Origin: Blasia pusilla
Taxonomy: Eukaryota > Marchantiophyta > Marchantiopsida > Blasiales
Assembly (NCBI GenBank): GCA_050084515.1
Contig: CM114271.1
Location: 63,116,001 to 63,180,000, forward strand
Direction of reading: 5' to 3'
DNA: 64,000 nucleotides
The translations under genes and the position numbers were made by a program. Below are positions 32,155-46,030 of this stretch, in pieces. Below the pieces are notes generated by a model. It had not been told where the DNA came from and did not search any database. It worked only from the letters and a program-made list of their open reading frames with translations. Position 1 is the first letter of the stretch. Every line of letters starts with the position of its first letter.

Positions 32155-34920
32155 AGTTATCATATGATAAAAATTTACTCATCATTTCATGCTTATAAAT
32201 ATGTGAAATTGAGAGAGATATATACTTTTATGACTTACCATATGGTAAATATTGTGATCATGGAAAGATGAATTTTTCCCTTTTGAATTTGTCTCAAAGT
32301 CCTCCATTCTTCAAATTGTTTATTTGAGATGTTGGTCCTAGACATTTTTATTTTCTTACTCATGCTTGAGCATATTTCAGCCTCACAATTTGCATGTTTT
32401 TTACTTTAGATGTGGATAGGAGAGTAAGATAACAATCAACTATTTCAATTTGGTACACTTACTCAAGAATATATGATTGATATCTTTGCCATTGAAGAGA
32501 TCCATTCTTCATCCTTGTCTCCTCAATAATATCACCATCAACTATTTTTTCATCAAAATCATCCCAAAATTAATATCTCCCACCTTTCCATTACTAACAC
32601 TTCTTGGATGCTATGGTGTTTTATCACGTTGGAATTTCCCAAAGTCTGTTTAAGGATGCCTACCTACTTCACCATAGATAAGTAACAAAATAAAGTTTTT
32701 TTATATATATATATATACATTTAAGTTGAATGTATGCCTTACTCCCTCCAAGTAATCATACAATTATATCCCAATCATCAACTTGTCCACATCCATCATC
32801 TAGTAAAATAGTAGCTACCTTAGAAATACTTGGCAAGTTATAAGGCTTTGCATCGAGATCTCTCTTACTTGTCTTCTAGGATGATTTGCATATTGAGGTC
32901 ACTTGCCTAAAATGCAACATGATGAAAAATCTTCATATATGGATTGCTTCATATAACATTTCTTTTACTAGCCCTTTCAAGATCTCAAATTAAGATTGAA
33001 AGACTAAGGCCCAAAACTCTTTCACGATTCACCAATTCATTTTTAGTATCATGAATGCAGAGTTAAGAATTTTGGGGATGAGCCTCTAAACTAGGATGTA
33101 AGGGTCTAATAAAATAATAGATCCTATCTTCAACCCTAAAGTGGCCAATGCCATCAACTTGCTCATTTACATGCATTCCATTAGATGCCAATTTTAGTGT
33201 ACAATTGTAAGCTTAAGCATGAGTAGGAAAATGAATACTTCTAGGACCAACACCCAAAATCAACGATTTCAAGAGTGGAGGACTTCAATATAAATTTAAG
33301 AGGGGAAACTTTTTTTTCTTCATATTTAGAGGAACAAGAGTTACTATATAATAAAGAGGAATGATATGATTTAGTATAATTGGGAGAAGCAAGTTTGAAT
33401 GAATAGCAACGTATTATTTTAGATACTATATATAATGAGCTCGATCAAAGTTTCTTGATTGCTTCGTAATTTCCAAAAAACTTTCATGGATGGTCAAGGT
33501 AGAAAATGAAAGATGTTTTTTTATATAATATTCTCCTTGTAATTATACAAAGTGTATACCTCTTACATTATATTAAAGTAGTAGAAGGGGGTTAAAAGAA
33601 AGGGAGAGGGATAAGGTAAGAAACTTTCAAGGATATAATTCAAGAATTGAGAGTTTTATTTGACAAGAGTCCAAACCAAGTATAAGAATTAGTGCAAGAA
33701 GTTCCTTTAGTCATAAATATGAGGGTAGAGAGATAGAGAGTTCTTCTGAAAAGTGAGATGGAAATAGAAAATAGAAGTGTCATGATTTCTAGGAGAGAGA
33801 GGAAATCTTAAGGCCACTAGCATTAAAGGCCCAAGCAACATAGAGAATGGAGATAAATACATAAATGTTATTGATATTTAAGAGGATAAAGGCATATAAG
33901 GTAGAACCTTATAAAGGTAGTAAAATCGTGAGGATAGTAGAGATTCTACTACTCAAGGATGGGAGATATCTTTCATTGAAAAGGAGGAACAAATCATGTA
34001 GATAAGGATAACTCAAGTGTTGTTGAAAAATTTCCATTCTTTTGATCCAATCCTCATTGCTTGAATAGAATTAAAATATGGACATTGGAATAGAAAGGTA
34101 GTGTATAGGCTATCTAGAGGAGTTTTATGGCTATAAATACAAATCTACAACATGAGTGGGGTAAAAACCCTCGATCTATTTAAAAAAGGTTAGAAGAGAA
34201 AGGCCTAGATAGGACAAGAAGTGATTTTAGATAACATGAAGGATATCAATGAATCAAATGCCTAAGCCCGACACATGGAAAATGTGTCTGAAGGAGGTGG
34301 AGAGATGGTTGCTTCCACAAATAGGTATTATGGACCAACACCTAGTATGGAATTGGAGAATCTTGAAGAATGAGATGATTCCGTAGCACAAATATTTAAT
34401 GGAAGGATCCAAATGGAGAGAGATAGAATCCCCAATCTACATGGGATCCCTTCTCAAACAAATGAGCCTTCTAAAGGACAGAGATCTTTTGAAGTCCAAT
34501 GAGATACGCACCAATACTTTAAGTTGGTAGATATAGTCCTATAAGCATGATGTTTTGCTCTCACAAGCTTAGAAATAAGCTATATCATAGTTCTCTTAAT
34601 CATCTTAAGGAGGGACCAAAGAAGTACAAAGAAGGAAATATTAGATAGAGGCCAATCGCCAATAATTTCTCCTCGTGGATTTACTAATTCTAAAACAATG
34701 AGAAAAAGACGAAGATCAACAAAAAAATTTAGAGATGAATAGTTTGAAGAGTGGAGAGAATCCTCTCATTGTTGTAGGTGAGAAAGTAGAAGGATGGAAT
34801 ATAAGATTGATGTACTTCCGAGAAGCACATCACTTCGCAAAGATCCTTATAATTTGGCTCCAAGGGAATCAGAAGGCTAAGTGGAAGGAGACGTAGAAAG
34901 GATTTTGCTATATGCTGCTC
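32155..34920. other. AT-rich, no gene recognised
   Basis: Long AT-rich stretch with a (TA)n run at 32701-32716 and no significant ORF. The second half may be the decayed gag/protease part of the Gypsy remnant at 34925, but I see no clear motif. Confidence 0.4.
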
Positions 34921-34924
34921 AAGT

Positions 34925-35100
34925 TCTCTTTATGAAAAAGAAGGAGGAGGATGAAGGCATGCAATTTGGCATTGAGTATCAAGTATGCAATCAAAAAATG
35001 AAGAACAAATATGCACTATTAAGAATGGATAACTTATTTCATTAACTAGAAAGAGTAGGATACTTCACCAAGCTTGACCTAAATTTGAATTGCGGATGAC
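34925..35100 (+). pseudogene. Gypsy reverse transcriptase remnant
   Basis: One frame with one stop (35042) contains EGMQFGIEYQVCNQK, MKNKYALLRMDNLF and LERVGYFTKLDL. These match the fingers and first palm aspartate of Ty3/Gypsy RT and resemble the same part of the - strand Gypsy B. It decays beyond recognition after 35100. Confidence 0.68.
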
Positions 35101-36200
35101 CAAGATCTCTTTTCGAAATAGGTATGGATATTTTAAATAATCTTTGTCAATAAAGTGGCATCATTCGAAATAATTGCTCTTTTATTGTAATATTGTTAGA
35201 CGAAGGATGTATAATACATTCGCGCTTCAAGATTCCCATTAATCTTTATGAGGATTCTACTTGCAAGTAATCATTTCTTACATTTAATATCTAATTTTTC
35301 AAATATATACACTTTAATATCTCTAAGCATTGCAAGTTCTAATTTAGTTCTCTATGCGATTTATCCCTCTCACGATCAATTGTAGGTAATAGTATCTCGA
35401 GTAGAATAGAAAAGCTCGATCCATATTACAATTGGAAGTCATGAGCATTCAAACAAGGAAGGTGATTACACACAAAATATAGGATGAAAATAATCATTGG
35501 ATGTAATAAAAATATCAAATGCATATTTACACATAATTCAATTTTGCACATGTGTGATATATGCCCGCCATTGTGCTAGTGTTGTTGTATAGAGCAACAT
35601 CATTTGGCACTATAAAACAACTAGCTAGGTCTCTTTATCAAATATCAAATGAAAAAAAAAAAAAGTAACAAGAATTGTGGTAGCAAATATAAAGTGATAT
35701 GATTGAAAGTTCATAAGAATACATTCCACTTGATTTTAGGTGGCATGGTAGAGCATATTCACAACATAAAGAGTTTCCTTACAAGTTCCAACTTGGAATC
35801 CCCACAATATGCTCTAAAACGTAATGAGAAGATAGAAACCCTTTCACACTTTTAGGTGCTAGGCAAAGCAAATCGTATGGAAGAACCAATGGTATGAACA
35901 ATCCCGATTAAATTTTCTTTTGGTCAGAATCAACATTATTATGGGAGAGTATCGTCTTGATTTGCAAACACCTCTTTGATTAACATGTGACAAATAAAAA
36001 AAAAAATTGAATTTATGAACATCATTAATCTTTTCACAAACTATATGCTAACTCTTCGAACATTTTTTTTTCATTACTTTTGAACATAGAAATGAATACA
36101 AGAGTGCAGATTCTAGATGGGGACAACAAGAGAACAATGTCTATTAGCCGCAAACATTTGAGAAGATAAAACGACCTAAGTGGGTACTATTCCGTTAAAT
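35101..36200. other. AT-rich, nothing recognised
   Basis: No ORF above 60 codons and no motif. It ends where base composition rises sharply near 36,200. Confidence 0.5.
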
Positions 36201-37845
36201 GCCCGGATGTACGGCCTACTCAAACCCCTATGATTCTAAGGGCTTTTACTCAAACCCCTACAGTAGTATTCCAAGCGATTGTTCAGAACCATCGCCGTTC
36301 CAACGTCTCAAAGAAGGCATATTGCTATGACAAGAATTTTCCTCTTCCGATCGCCTCTGTCCGAGTCAGCCGTAAGCGCTTCGGAATACCATGTCGCTCC
36401 TTCTCGCGTGGCACATCCAGGGGTTTGGGCAGACTGTCTTCCATTGGTGCGGCTGAAATTTGTGGTGTCGTTCGCCAAATTTAGATTTTGGTATGTGCTC
36501 CAAGATCCTCGAGGCTCCGCGAGATTTTGCCAACTATCATCAAATTCTGTCCTTTCGGGTGACGTGGTAAGATTCTTTGGATATGCGAAAATCTCTGCAT
36601 TCATGAAGCTATGAGTCAGCAGATTATGTTCGGATTGGAAATCCGCGATTCGTGGACTTCCTAGTCAAACGAATGCAGAGAATCATGAAATGTTGCCGTC
36701 TACCCGGTCCATCCACACCGGATTTAGAAAATTACGGTACACGGTGATGCAGGCGTGCAGCCGACTCGCTGTCTGGCGAACGTTCTGCAAAAAAGTCAAG
36801 AAATGCATAACAGACGGGACACCAGTAGTGGTGACAATGTGGCATTAAGAGAATCCAGAGATGCATAACAGACGTCACATCAGTAGTGGTGACAATGTGT
36901 AATTTCAAGTAGTTCTCTAGCAGCCCGTGCATTGGGACCATATCTCGGGACTTTTGGTTTCCAATTTTCATTCCTTAACATTTTGGTTTCTCTTTCCGTC
37001 TTGTCAGAAGTAAACAGAGTTTTCATAAATGGATAACAACATCCGCCGTTTTTCCTGCCTATGGCTGTGATCCAATATTATCAAACTTTTTTCAATCATC
37101 ATAGTGCAGTTGCATCGACCAAAGTGATAAAACTGGAACAAATCAAACAATTACAACAACTCGGATACGAATTCGTTAACTGCATTGCTACGATTCCATT
37201 CATAGAGTCTTGTAATCCCTTTACAAAGTTCAAAAGAATGTCACACTATATTACCAGTTAAAGCTTCATTACAATTATGCTTCGACTGCCTCTATAACTT
37301 CTGAGATGGAGCCATCTTCGCCACTTCCTTCTGTCACCAACTCAAAGTAAAATACACTTTTCTGCGGCACCGAAGATTTCAAACTTGCTCGGGCATCTTG
37401 ATGCAAAACGATGAAGTGTCAACTCCTTGCACGATCTTGGTAGAATAGAACTGGTTGAGATCGCAGGGATCAGAAAAGCAGAATGATTTGTTTGACGAGC
37501 ACGCCGACTCTCACGATCCTCTACTAGGGAACGCTCGTAAGATAGCTTGCGTCCTGGATACTTAACACGTATAGAAACGACCCAAATTGACCGTACAGCC
37601 TGAGCAGGATGATCTGCCGTTACTTTGCACATATCTGAGCACATATGCAAGTGCATCTGCGTCTGAAGCGAGCGCACATACTGCACTCGCTCAGTGCAAT
37701 CTACTCGGGACGCACTGCACATATGCAACTACAGCTTATCAAGTGGAACACGTGTCGATCTTGTTCCCATCTCTGATTATAGCGCGTAAGTCGGAGAGCG
37801 GATGCCGTCACAAAGTCGCTCGAAATGTAGACTCAGGAAACTGCA
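36201..37845. other. GC-richer island, left part
   Basis: Composition and CpG content rise compared with the flanks. Overlapping ORFs on both strands at 36230-36614 (up to 111 codons) show no known domain. A tandem repeat of about 60 bp lies at 36798-36920, two copies sharing ATGCATAACAGACG and AGTAGTGGTGACAATGTG. Such an island may be unmethylated host gene space, or simply younger DNA. Confidence 0.4.
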
Positions 37846-38088
37846 TCATCTCAGCGCCGTGTGAAGCGCCGTCTTCACACTCCAATCAGCCGGGAACTCA
37901 TTTCTTCTGCTCTGGCGAGACTTTCGCGACAGAGGATCCTCCTGATCTGAAGCCACTCCTCTCTTGGACGCCAGATCCAACTTGTTCGAGTTGGTATAGG
38001 TCACAGCCGCCACCATCCGCGCGGTCATGTAACCGACGCCCATCGTCACAATCCCTACTTTGCCACAACTACGGAAGACTGATGCCAT
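37846..38088 (-). CDS. Possible small host gene, 80 aa, unknown
   Basis: Minus-strand ORF MASVFRSCGKVGIVTMGVGY..., 80 residues. The start codon context (GCGATGGC) is good, a TATA box lies 415 bp upstream, and an upstream intron is possible (donor-like GGTAGGTG near 38290). The first 30 residues are hydrophobic with basic residues, as in a signal anchor or organelle-targeting segment. The rest is polar (DQEDPLSRKSRQSRR). An upstream ORF at 38287-38069 overlaps its start and contains a hydrophobic stretch (SFVTVIIVSYCCGALWF). I recognise no family. A longer plus-strand ORF (37587-38159) lacks an ATG start. This could equally be a chance ORF. Confidence 0.35.
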   Translation of the reverse strand: MASVFRSCGKVGIVTMGVGYMTARMVAAVTYTNSNKLDLASKRGVASDQEDPLSRKSRQSRRNEFPADWSVKTALHTALR

Positions 38089-38502
38089 CGCTATCGACCC
38101 CGGACTCTTCTGCTAACAAAGCTCGATCTGACGGAACTCGCTTTCCCGAATGGAGGTAGCCGCAACGTTCACGATGATCGTAGATGTTGAACCATAGCGC
38201 GCCACAGCAATAGCTTACGATGATCACTGTCACAAAGCTATCACTCGAATGACACCCGAATCGCAGAACCCCGAGACCGTTCCGCACACCTACCTAAACG
38301 AAGCACTGCGGCCTTCTCAACCGGTTCCTCAAATCAACCCGGCGAATGCAAAACTCCAGGATGAGATAAACTTGTCGGCCTCCCAAAGCACCTGCGGTCT
38401 GTGAACGACGCGGCGGACGGGTCGCGCAACTCCGAAAAGAGCAAATGACGAGCGGAAGTGATCACACGCGCTTCGATCACTCAATCACTTTACACCAAGG
38501 GC

Positions 38503-38509
38503 TTATATA
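38503..38509 (-). promoter_or_regulatory. TATA box of possible small gene
   Basis: On the minus strand the context is GCTATATAAGCCC, a good plant TATA box, leading into GC-rich transcribed-looking DNA toward 38088. Confidence 0.4.
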
Positions 38510-39800
38510 GCTCCTCTTCGCAAACGAGTCTGGTGGTTGCTTCCGACGGATCGACGACAATTGATGCGAATGTCTGGTGAGTCAAAGAAGATAAGCAGGA
38601 GCCGGTAGGTCCCGCCTGGACCCATGTGTCAGATTCTCCTACAAAGAACGAGGCAGCGCCACGGCACAGAAATCGATGACTTTAGGGTCCAAATGTAGGC
38701 GCATCGATTCGTCTGCCAGAATTGGACGATGTGTCTTCATCACGAGAAGAAGCGATTCTTGCTTCTTGCTGTATGACATCCGGCTTGTCTACTCTTGAAC
38801 AACTCACCCCTCTCAGGAAGAACTCGCCCCGCCCTTACCGCAGCTCAAAGGGTACTCGGAAGGCATCTACGAGACAACGACGACTCTCCATACGTGAAGC
38901 GCCCGACGTACGTAAGATCTCCATTAAGTGTCGAAAACCGCGAATGGAGAGCGCATTTAGACGAACGGGAAGTCAAAAACAGAAATACATTTATTATATA
39001 TAATAAATCATAATAATATCTAATAAAATAGTTATAATTTATTTAGTATTTTGATTTTGAGGTGTTTATTTAAAACATGTATACTTGTTTTGAGATATGT
39101 ATAATTTTGGTGGGTGTAAAAGATTCGAGGGAGTGAAGAAGGTCCCTTGGAAGTTTGGAGGAGAGAGGATTAGGGGAAGTGGTTATAAGGTACTCCTCAA
39201 AAATGGAAAAATTTGTAGGAGGAGAGAAAAGAGCCAATTAAGGATACAATTTTAGTTTGGGTATAGAAGACTTTAGTTGGAGTTTAGGAGGTGGAAGATT
39301 GCACATGGAGTCGTAAAGCTAAAGGGATTTTAAAGAAAATTTTCAGGGCTTTCTCTGTTTATTCAGTAATCGTGGTGATGAGCAAGAGCGAACGAATCGA
39401 AGGCTACTCATTTTTTTTTACAAAGCTTGTTTAAATCCTTCCAATGCATTCAAAATTGCACAATGCTAACATTCTAAGTTCTCATAGCTATAATTTTAGT
39501 GTTGAAAACTATAATTAATAAAGAAAAGTTGTGGAGTTTGCTTACTACATGCCAATTTCAACCAATTTCTTCATAGACTGGCTTAATTTCAACCAATTCT
39601 TTCCAAGAGTGATCCATGCTTCAATTGGAGCAATTCGTAGATTGAAATAATTTATGATTTTCGAGAAAAATGGACCTTTATGGAGTGTCCTCAACAACAA
39701 TTGTAGGCAAGAATATTTATGGATAGTAAACAAAATTATAATCTTTGAAAGTTTTGCTTGAAACAATTTCTTATGGGGAAAAAACAATGGAAATCTGTTA
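38510..39800. other. Island edge, then AT-rich DNA
   Basis: Up to about 38990 the sequence stays GC-richer, with a plus-strand ORF at 38722-39003 (93 codons, Arg/Ser-rich, no domain). From 39000 it turns AT-rich. The part after about 39500 probably belongs to the decayed Copia gag that follows. Confidence 0.35.
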
Positions 39801-40330
39801 CAAGTCATTGTAACAATATTGGATTCACTATAGAAAATGATGATCTAATTTTTTTTACTCTTGAAGTTCTTCCAAAAGATGATAAGTACTTCGAGCTCTC
39901 TATCTCTGTGAGAGAGACGTAACCTACCTTTCAAGAGTTAGTCCCACCATTAATCAGTGAGGAGATGCACCTACTCGACATTGATAGCTCATCTAGTCCG
40001 GAAGAGAGTGCTATATTCACAAGTATTGGGTCAAATAAAGGTAGGGTTCAAGGTAGAAGCTTAAGCTTCTATGGTCATGGTCGATACCAAGGATATGAAG
40101 AAAGAGATAGTCAATATAACTTCATTCAGTCTACTTTGATCCAATATCAAACCCAATCATAAGGTGTTGATGGTGGAAATCGTTGGGGTCGTGGTTCATA
40201 ATAGAGAGTCCTTGGATCTTAAAACTACCGAGGGATGAAGGATACATATGCAAAGTTTTGATTTAGGAAGAAGGTATATATGAGAACTAAGGCATTGCAA
40301 CAATAAAACTATGTGGATCAGAAACATCAA
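39801..40330 (+). pseudogene. Decayed Copia gag remnant
   Basis: One frame reads FTLEVLPKDDKYFELSISV (about 39857-39915) and QELVPPLISEEMHLLDI, then a Gly/Arg-rich segment (GRVQGRSLSFYGHGRYQGYE, about 40040-40100) and a remnant of a zinc-knuckle region (KKVYMRTKAL, about 40270). This order (gag core, Gly/Arg linker, knuckle) fits plant Copia gag proteins. Several stops. Confidence 0.5.
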
Positions 40331-40669
40331 GTATAATGTGAAGAACAAAAATACACATAAATTCAACACCTCTTGGCTATGCCTCATCATATGAGAACCG
40401 TGATCAACAATGATTAGTACTTTAACTTTCATGCATTAAACTATATGATCTCACAAGCTAAGTAGTTCAATAGTTTGGAGCATGTCAAAGATCCTACTAT
40501 AGTTCTCATAAGAGATGATACACAACATCATATTCCACATAAGCATCGAAGAATCTTTGCACTCTTAGAAATATTTATTCTATTCCTAACAATGCAAGAA
40601 TTTGACTTCTTTATGACATATGGAATAACGTCATAGAATTCAACCTTTAATACTCCTTACCAGAGTCAC

Positions 40670-41220
40670 CATGAAGCACTCCCAACCTTGAGCTTTGCAA
40701 GAAAAAGTCTTGGATTGAGTCTCAAGGATCCAGCGGATCGTGTGTTCTGTAGATAGCTAAGAAGCTGCCAAGCGCTAATTGGTTCTCAATCTCTCCAAGT
40801 GCTTACCGCCTTCTTAGGAAAGCTCTTATCCAAGCCTTTACCAATCTCTCCAAGTTATTTGCCTATATTGAAGCACATTGATTATTTCCTCAAGAAGCAT
40901 ATCAAATAGTTCCTTAGATCAAACCTCATATATTACCTAACACACATCCAAATTAGAACCTTGTTTATGGACTTCAGTGGGTAGGGAGGGAGAGGATCCC
41001 CCGTCCTTATAGATACTTATAGGATTATCCATGGGATCCCCACTTTTCTATTATTCACCTTGGACTCTCAATTTTGGCCCACAATCCAAACATGATCTGT
41101 GACCCATAAACTTGCGTTTGACTAGTTATCCCCATGATGGCTTGGCCGAGTCTTCTTACACATTCTACAACTCACAACTCAGTTGACGAATCATGGAGGT
41201 TAGACCTGCATTTTTTTTCT
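40670..41220 (-). repeat. Decayed LTR of Gypsy A family (inverted)
   Basis: The reverse complement matches the Gypsy A LTR. AACCTTGAGCTTTGCAAG (40681), GTAGATAGCTAAGAAGC-GCCAAGCGCTAATTGG (about 40752), the GGGTAGGGAGGGAGAGG block (about 40980) and TGACTAGTTATCC (about 41129) all have counterparts in 46031-47028. It lies inside the decayed Copia and is strongly diverged. Confidence 0.6.
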
Positions 41221-42230
41221 TATTACTAGCATCTCTCTCGACTCTCGTGGCTTCACGTCTTATGCTTGTTTTGTCATCCTTCACATTTTGTGACTATTCT
41301 CATAACATCTCACCCTTCTTAACTATATCTATGTTGCTTACTTCTCGCCCTTGACTTGGAGCTTAGCTGAAGGATATCCGCTCTTGCTTGCCTTACCCTT
41401 ATCCTTGCAATTATCTACAGCCTTTCTCATCTAAGGCTAGTATTGAGGCGTGTGCCTATCTTGACTAGTATTAGTCTAGATGTTTCTATGCTAGAGATTC
41501 CAACAATATATATATATATGGTCAAATTGGCCCACAAGCTATAGATCTCAATGTATGGCAAAAGAGAATTTGGTATGTATACCTTCAAAGACTGGAAAAT
41601 TGTTCGTCATCTAACCTATAATTAGACTCCCTAAACCATTTAATTATTATGCTAGAGATATGCCCCGCTTGTCAATTTGGAAAACATGCTAAATTTCCAA
41701 CTCTTAAGCAAAGTAGAAGAGCACCTTACCTAAGCAGAACACTATCATAAAAGAAATTTGCTGTAAAATTTTCGAGATGGGTCAATCATTACGTACATCA
41801 CATGCATGTTCTTCCATCCTTTATAGTTTTAACATCATTTCAGGTCACAAAATGCTTAGGGCATTGAAAATAGTCGTCATTCACCATCTCTAAATTTTAG
41901 GGAGAGCACCTTTTAATACGCTAGCAATCAAGTATGTCTAAAAAAATTCTAATTAAAAAATACCTTTGAAAGGTCCTTGAAAAGCTAGCTCCAAATCCAC
42001 TATCATATATTTACTTTGTCAATTATCATCGAGATCTTAGAGCTTGGTGGAATATTCTTATCACATCACATCCTTTTATGAGTCAATTTTGCAACCAGAG
42101 ATTGGATTTTTATGATTTGGTTGTCTTCCAAACGCAATGCTTTGAACGGAGTTTTGAATTTCTTGATTAAGTAGGATTGATTAAAAAATTGAGAGAGCTA
42201 ATTTATTGATACATGTTGGTGTGTGCAACA
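41221..42230 (+). pseudogene. Decayed Copia GAG-pre-integrase remnant
   Basis: At about 41648-41735 the frame reads MLEICPACQFGKHAKFPTLK, which fits the CxxC-x-GK zinc part before the Copia integrase. The catalytic integrase core is not recognisable downstream. Probably the same old element as the gag remnant at 39801. A (TA)n run lies at 41507. Confidence 0.5.
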
Positions 42231-45200
42231 AACCAAGGGACATATGGATGTATAGTCCTATGAAGAACAAGTAGAAAAGAGTTATTCTCTTGCTACGGCC
42301 CCAATTATAGTGTGTTTTTTTAAATAACAATTTTCAGTAGTGCCACAATACCTCTTAAGCAGGAACAAGCCCACACATAGCCAACACCACATTTGATTCT
42401 AAAAATATCAATTTTTTATATTTTTAGTATTTTTTCAGTATTTTTAGAATAAAAAACTTTCTACCACTCTATTTTGGCACACTTCAGGGGGTGGAGTTTT
42501 CTATCCCACGAGAGGGCGGCACACTAGTTCATTCCTCAATTTCAAAGCTTAATTGGGGCAATTTCAAAAAATTGAATGTGTTACTCAACTATACCTAGTT
42601 GAAAACCTTCTTTGTGTGATAGGCTCCCAAAGTCTAACATGACACAAAAACTCTATTATGTACGACCTCTTAGAAGGTAGTTGTAAAACATTACTGATAG
42701 AATCTGAAAGGGAGAGGAAAACCTACCTATAGATGGGAACCTATACAAGATGGACTATGGATGCTATCAATAATGTAAAATGTTGAAAAGAATAGTTCAT
42801 TATTAAAATGTATACCATACATATATTATTGGGATTGAATCTTTATTCTTTTTTATTAGGGCATTCCGTGTGAGTTCCATATGAGAAAGATAGAGAGAGA
42901 ATATTGAAAATGTCCCATTTTCTTATAGTTCACGCAAAGTACTTACATTACTTTATGAGTCTAATTCAAGTAGTTTTTGTACTTGCAATACACTTACATT
43001 CTACGCTACATTATGAGTCCAATTGGGTTATTTATATTATTTTTTACTAAGAAATCACTCTCAAAAGTACTTGCAAATTCGCCACTAGTTGATGCGTCTA
43101 TAAAACTAATTCTGCAAAGAGGATTATTTCATTCCTTGTATCTTTATTCATGGAAATATATAATACCAATATACTAACTTCAAGGAAATTCTAACATATT
43201 TTTATAATGGTGATGCTCACAGATATTGTATAGATGTGATGAAATTAATATACTTAATCTATATCTTAACGATATTTTCTATGGGTTGATAATCACTTGA
43301 TGTTCTATGTATGTTTATAAATAATTTCTAGAAACTATCTTTTCATGACAAGAAAATATATGTACATAAGAGCTAGATATGTACTAGGAACGTGCTTGCG
43401 ATATTAAACGCAAGTGAAAGTATTGTTAACTTCACATATATAAATGGATCACCATATAAATACAATGAGTAAACATGCTAAATACCCAAGTTTATATGGT
43501 ATGTTGGTCCAAAGCCATAGTCTCCTAGATTCTCTTTCAACAACTTTCAAAGTTAATTGTAATCCTCACTGTCCCTAGGGTTCTCGCAAACAACATCAAT
43601 TAAAAATGTTAAGAAATAAGAAGATTATCTGGGCTTCATTAGTGAATCATTAGATGTAAGAAAGTAGTTTCAAAGCAAGAAAAACACTCTTGAAAATTTT
43701 AGAGAGAAAATGAAAAATGCAAGGTCATGGCTAGCTAAAGGGGATTTTCTCATGCAAGTTGTGATTATTTTATAAGTACTTGATAAGAGATTTGTGAGTC
43801 TTATGACTCATAATGTTTTTTTGTAAGAGCCTCACCAAGAATTTGCATTTGAATCACAAACTATTTGATCCTTTTTGAGCACTTTACGTGTATTTCGCAA
43901 GTCTTTGTACTCATTCTCGCACATTTCTCCATTCTCAACGTAACACAAGTCTCGCAAAATAATATCAAAATTTGCAAGAAACTTCCAAAATACTTCCACA
44001 AAAAGCATATCAAAATTTAGACTCACAAAAAATCCTAAATCCTAATTTTTTTTAAACTCTTCGCTCATTAATATTGATAGTGCTAGTTGTTAAGGTTTTA
44101 AAAAATGGAGGTTTATTTCTTGCATGCACGATTCTCTGAATATTTAAAAAAATTAGGAAAAATATTTTCATAGGATATTGATGTATATGCATATCTAATC
44201 TATTATTTATAGTTCTTCTTCCGTACAAAAAATTAAAAATTTTAGAGACATTTGTATGAAATTGTATTATTTTGGTTTTGGCTATAGGTAATTTTAAACC
44301 TTTGGATGAGCATTATTAGCCTCGAGCTTTGAGAAAAGGGCCAAAGATACACATGCAAGGAGTTTTAAAAAATTGGGAACTTAAACAAGAAGGAAATTCC
44401 AAATTCCAATTTTGGTTCTTAATTCTATGGAGAGAAATGGAGTGCAATCTCTCTTTAAAACCAAAAATACTCTAAACAGAGTTTCAAGATTTAAGGACTC
44501 TTAGAGTTGATGTTAGCGAATTACACATTAAAATGCAATTCTAAAAAAGATGTATATCAACAAATATGAGAAAAACTTAATACTATGAGGTTATAATTTT
44601 TTTTCTATATTATTGAGACACATTTGTTAATCTTTATTATATTAGTTTTTGGAAAACCCCTAGATTTTTACTAAACAAATTGAGTCATGATTTAAGTCAT
44701 ATATCACCTAACGCATCAAATTGTAAATTCTAATTTCAGTTATTTTAATCATAAGTCATTTATTGGCAATTCATATGTAGAACTTCCTAGTGAACTTCAC
44801 TTCTTGCTCTTTGCCCTTGAAGAAAACTTTATCTTCATTAACTTCCTCCTCAAAACTAAAATCTAGGGACCTTTATTTTTTTTTCAAGATTTTTTCAAGG
44901 CTTCAAGAAACATGGAGTGATTTTCCATTGAATAATAGAATTCTTGCTTCTTAGTTGTTGCAATTGAAGCTTTACGTATCATACATATATAGAACTCTTA
45001 AGTCCTTAAACAGAACTCAAGTGCTACTTCCAATTAAGTTAGCTCTTAGTGAGGAGATTGAGGTTCAAATAGGGGCAAGAATGATGTTAGGGTTTGTTGT
45101 ATCATAAACCATCTTTTCTTTTGCGGTGGTCGAAGGTACACTTTCTTACAACGTACCATATGACATATTTTCTTCCAAGCAGGTCAATTATAAGATTGAA

Positions 45201-45830
45201 TCAGATAATTATATACAATATAAGAAAATATATAATATGGAAGAATTAGCATTATACTTTATATAATAAGAAACCTCATGTGGAAAGCCCCCTCAACAGT
45301 TATGCCTACTTCATTGATTAGTTTCTTGCAAGAATAATAATAAAAAAATTTAAGATCTAAATTAACCAAGCACTACTTTCTTCAAGCCAATTTCTTAAAC
45401 TTTGAGGAAAATAGTGATTGGTGTCTTTTCTTACTAGCTGGTGTTAAGGAAAAGAACTTATCATGCGCCTATACATTACTACACAACATATATCATTGTT
45501 ACTTATTAAACACAAAAAACACTTGACTAACTCAATCATCCATGGAATCCAAATGCATAGATGAATATTTACCAAACTATCTCAAATAAAATAACTGAAA
45601 ATCTCACAAACATAAAAGTCGCGGAGTGTGCTCGCGAGAGTTATGAGATCTAACGTACCTAAGGAAGAGAGTGTGCGAGAGTCTAACGTTAACCCAGAGA
45701 TTACATAACCTAAGTGCGTAACCTAAGGAAGAGAATTCACGGGAGTCTGCTAATCGAACCTATAACATCGGGAAAACCAAAGGAAGAGTGACGATAGGAA
45801 GGGGATAGGATTGAGCTCAAGGTCCCGAAG

Positions 45831-45831
<1 letters not shown>
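42231..45831. other. AT-rich, nothing recognised
   Basis: 3.6 kb of AT-rich DNA with only chance ORFs of 60-70 codons. I see no terminal repeats, domains or tandem arrays. Confidence 0.5.
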
Positions 45832-45869
<38 letters not shown>

Positions 45870-46030
45870 TGGTTGGTTGAACTGACATAAGGTCCTCTAA
45901 AAAAGGTTCTGAGTTGAACTCTCCCCTTTAATGGTGGGGGTCAATCTCAACCCCAAGATAATACCATCCCCTACCTAGGGCATGATGGTCTATGTTTGAG
46001 AGAGAGTATGCCTTTTGTGCCTTTCATGTG
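45832..46030 (+). mobile_element. CT run and truncated SINE-like copy
   Basis: A (CT)n run at 45832-45866 is followed by about 160 bp matching 29402-29570 (GGTTGAAC, AACTCTCCCC, CCCCTACCTAGGGCATG, CTTTCATGTG). It stops exactly where the Gypsy A LTR begins (46031), so Gypsy A inserted into it. The remaining part was not found after the other end of Gypsy A. Confidence 0.5.

Noticed and set aside
31733-32159. Target duplication around the solo LTR
   Set aside because: The flanks GATTA and AGTTA differ in order, so they do not count as a duplication without more data.
37587-38159. 190-codon plus-strand ORF
   Set aside because: It does not begin with ATG, shows no domain, and lies opposite a minus-strand candidate with TATA box and start codon. 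GC-rich DNA gives long chance ORFs.
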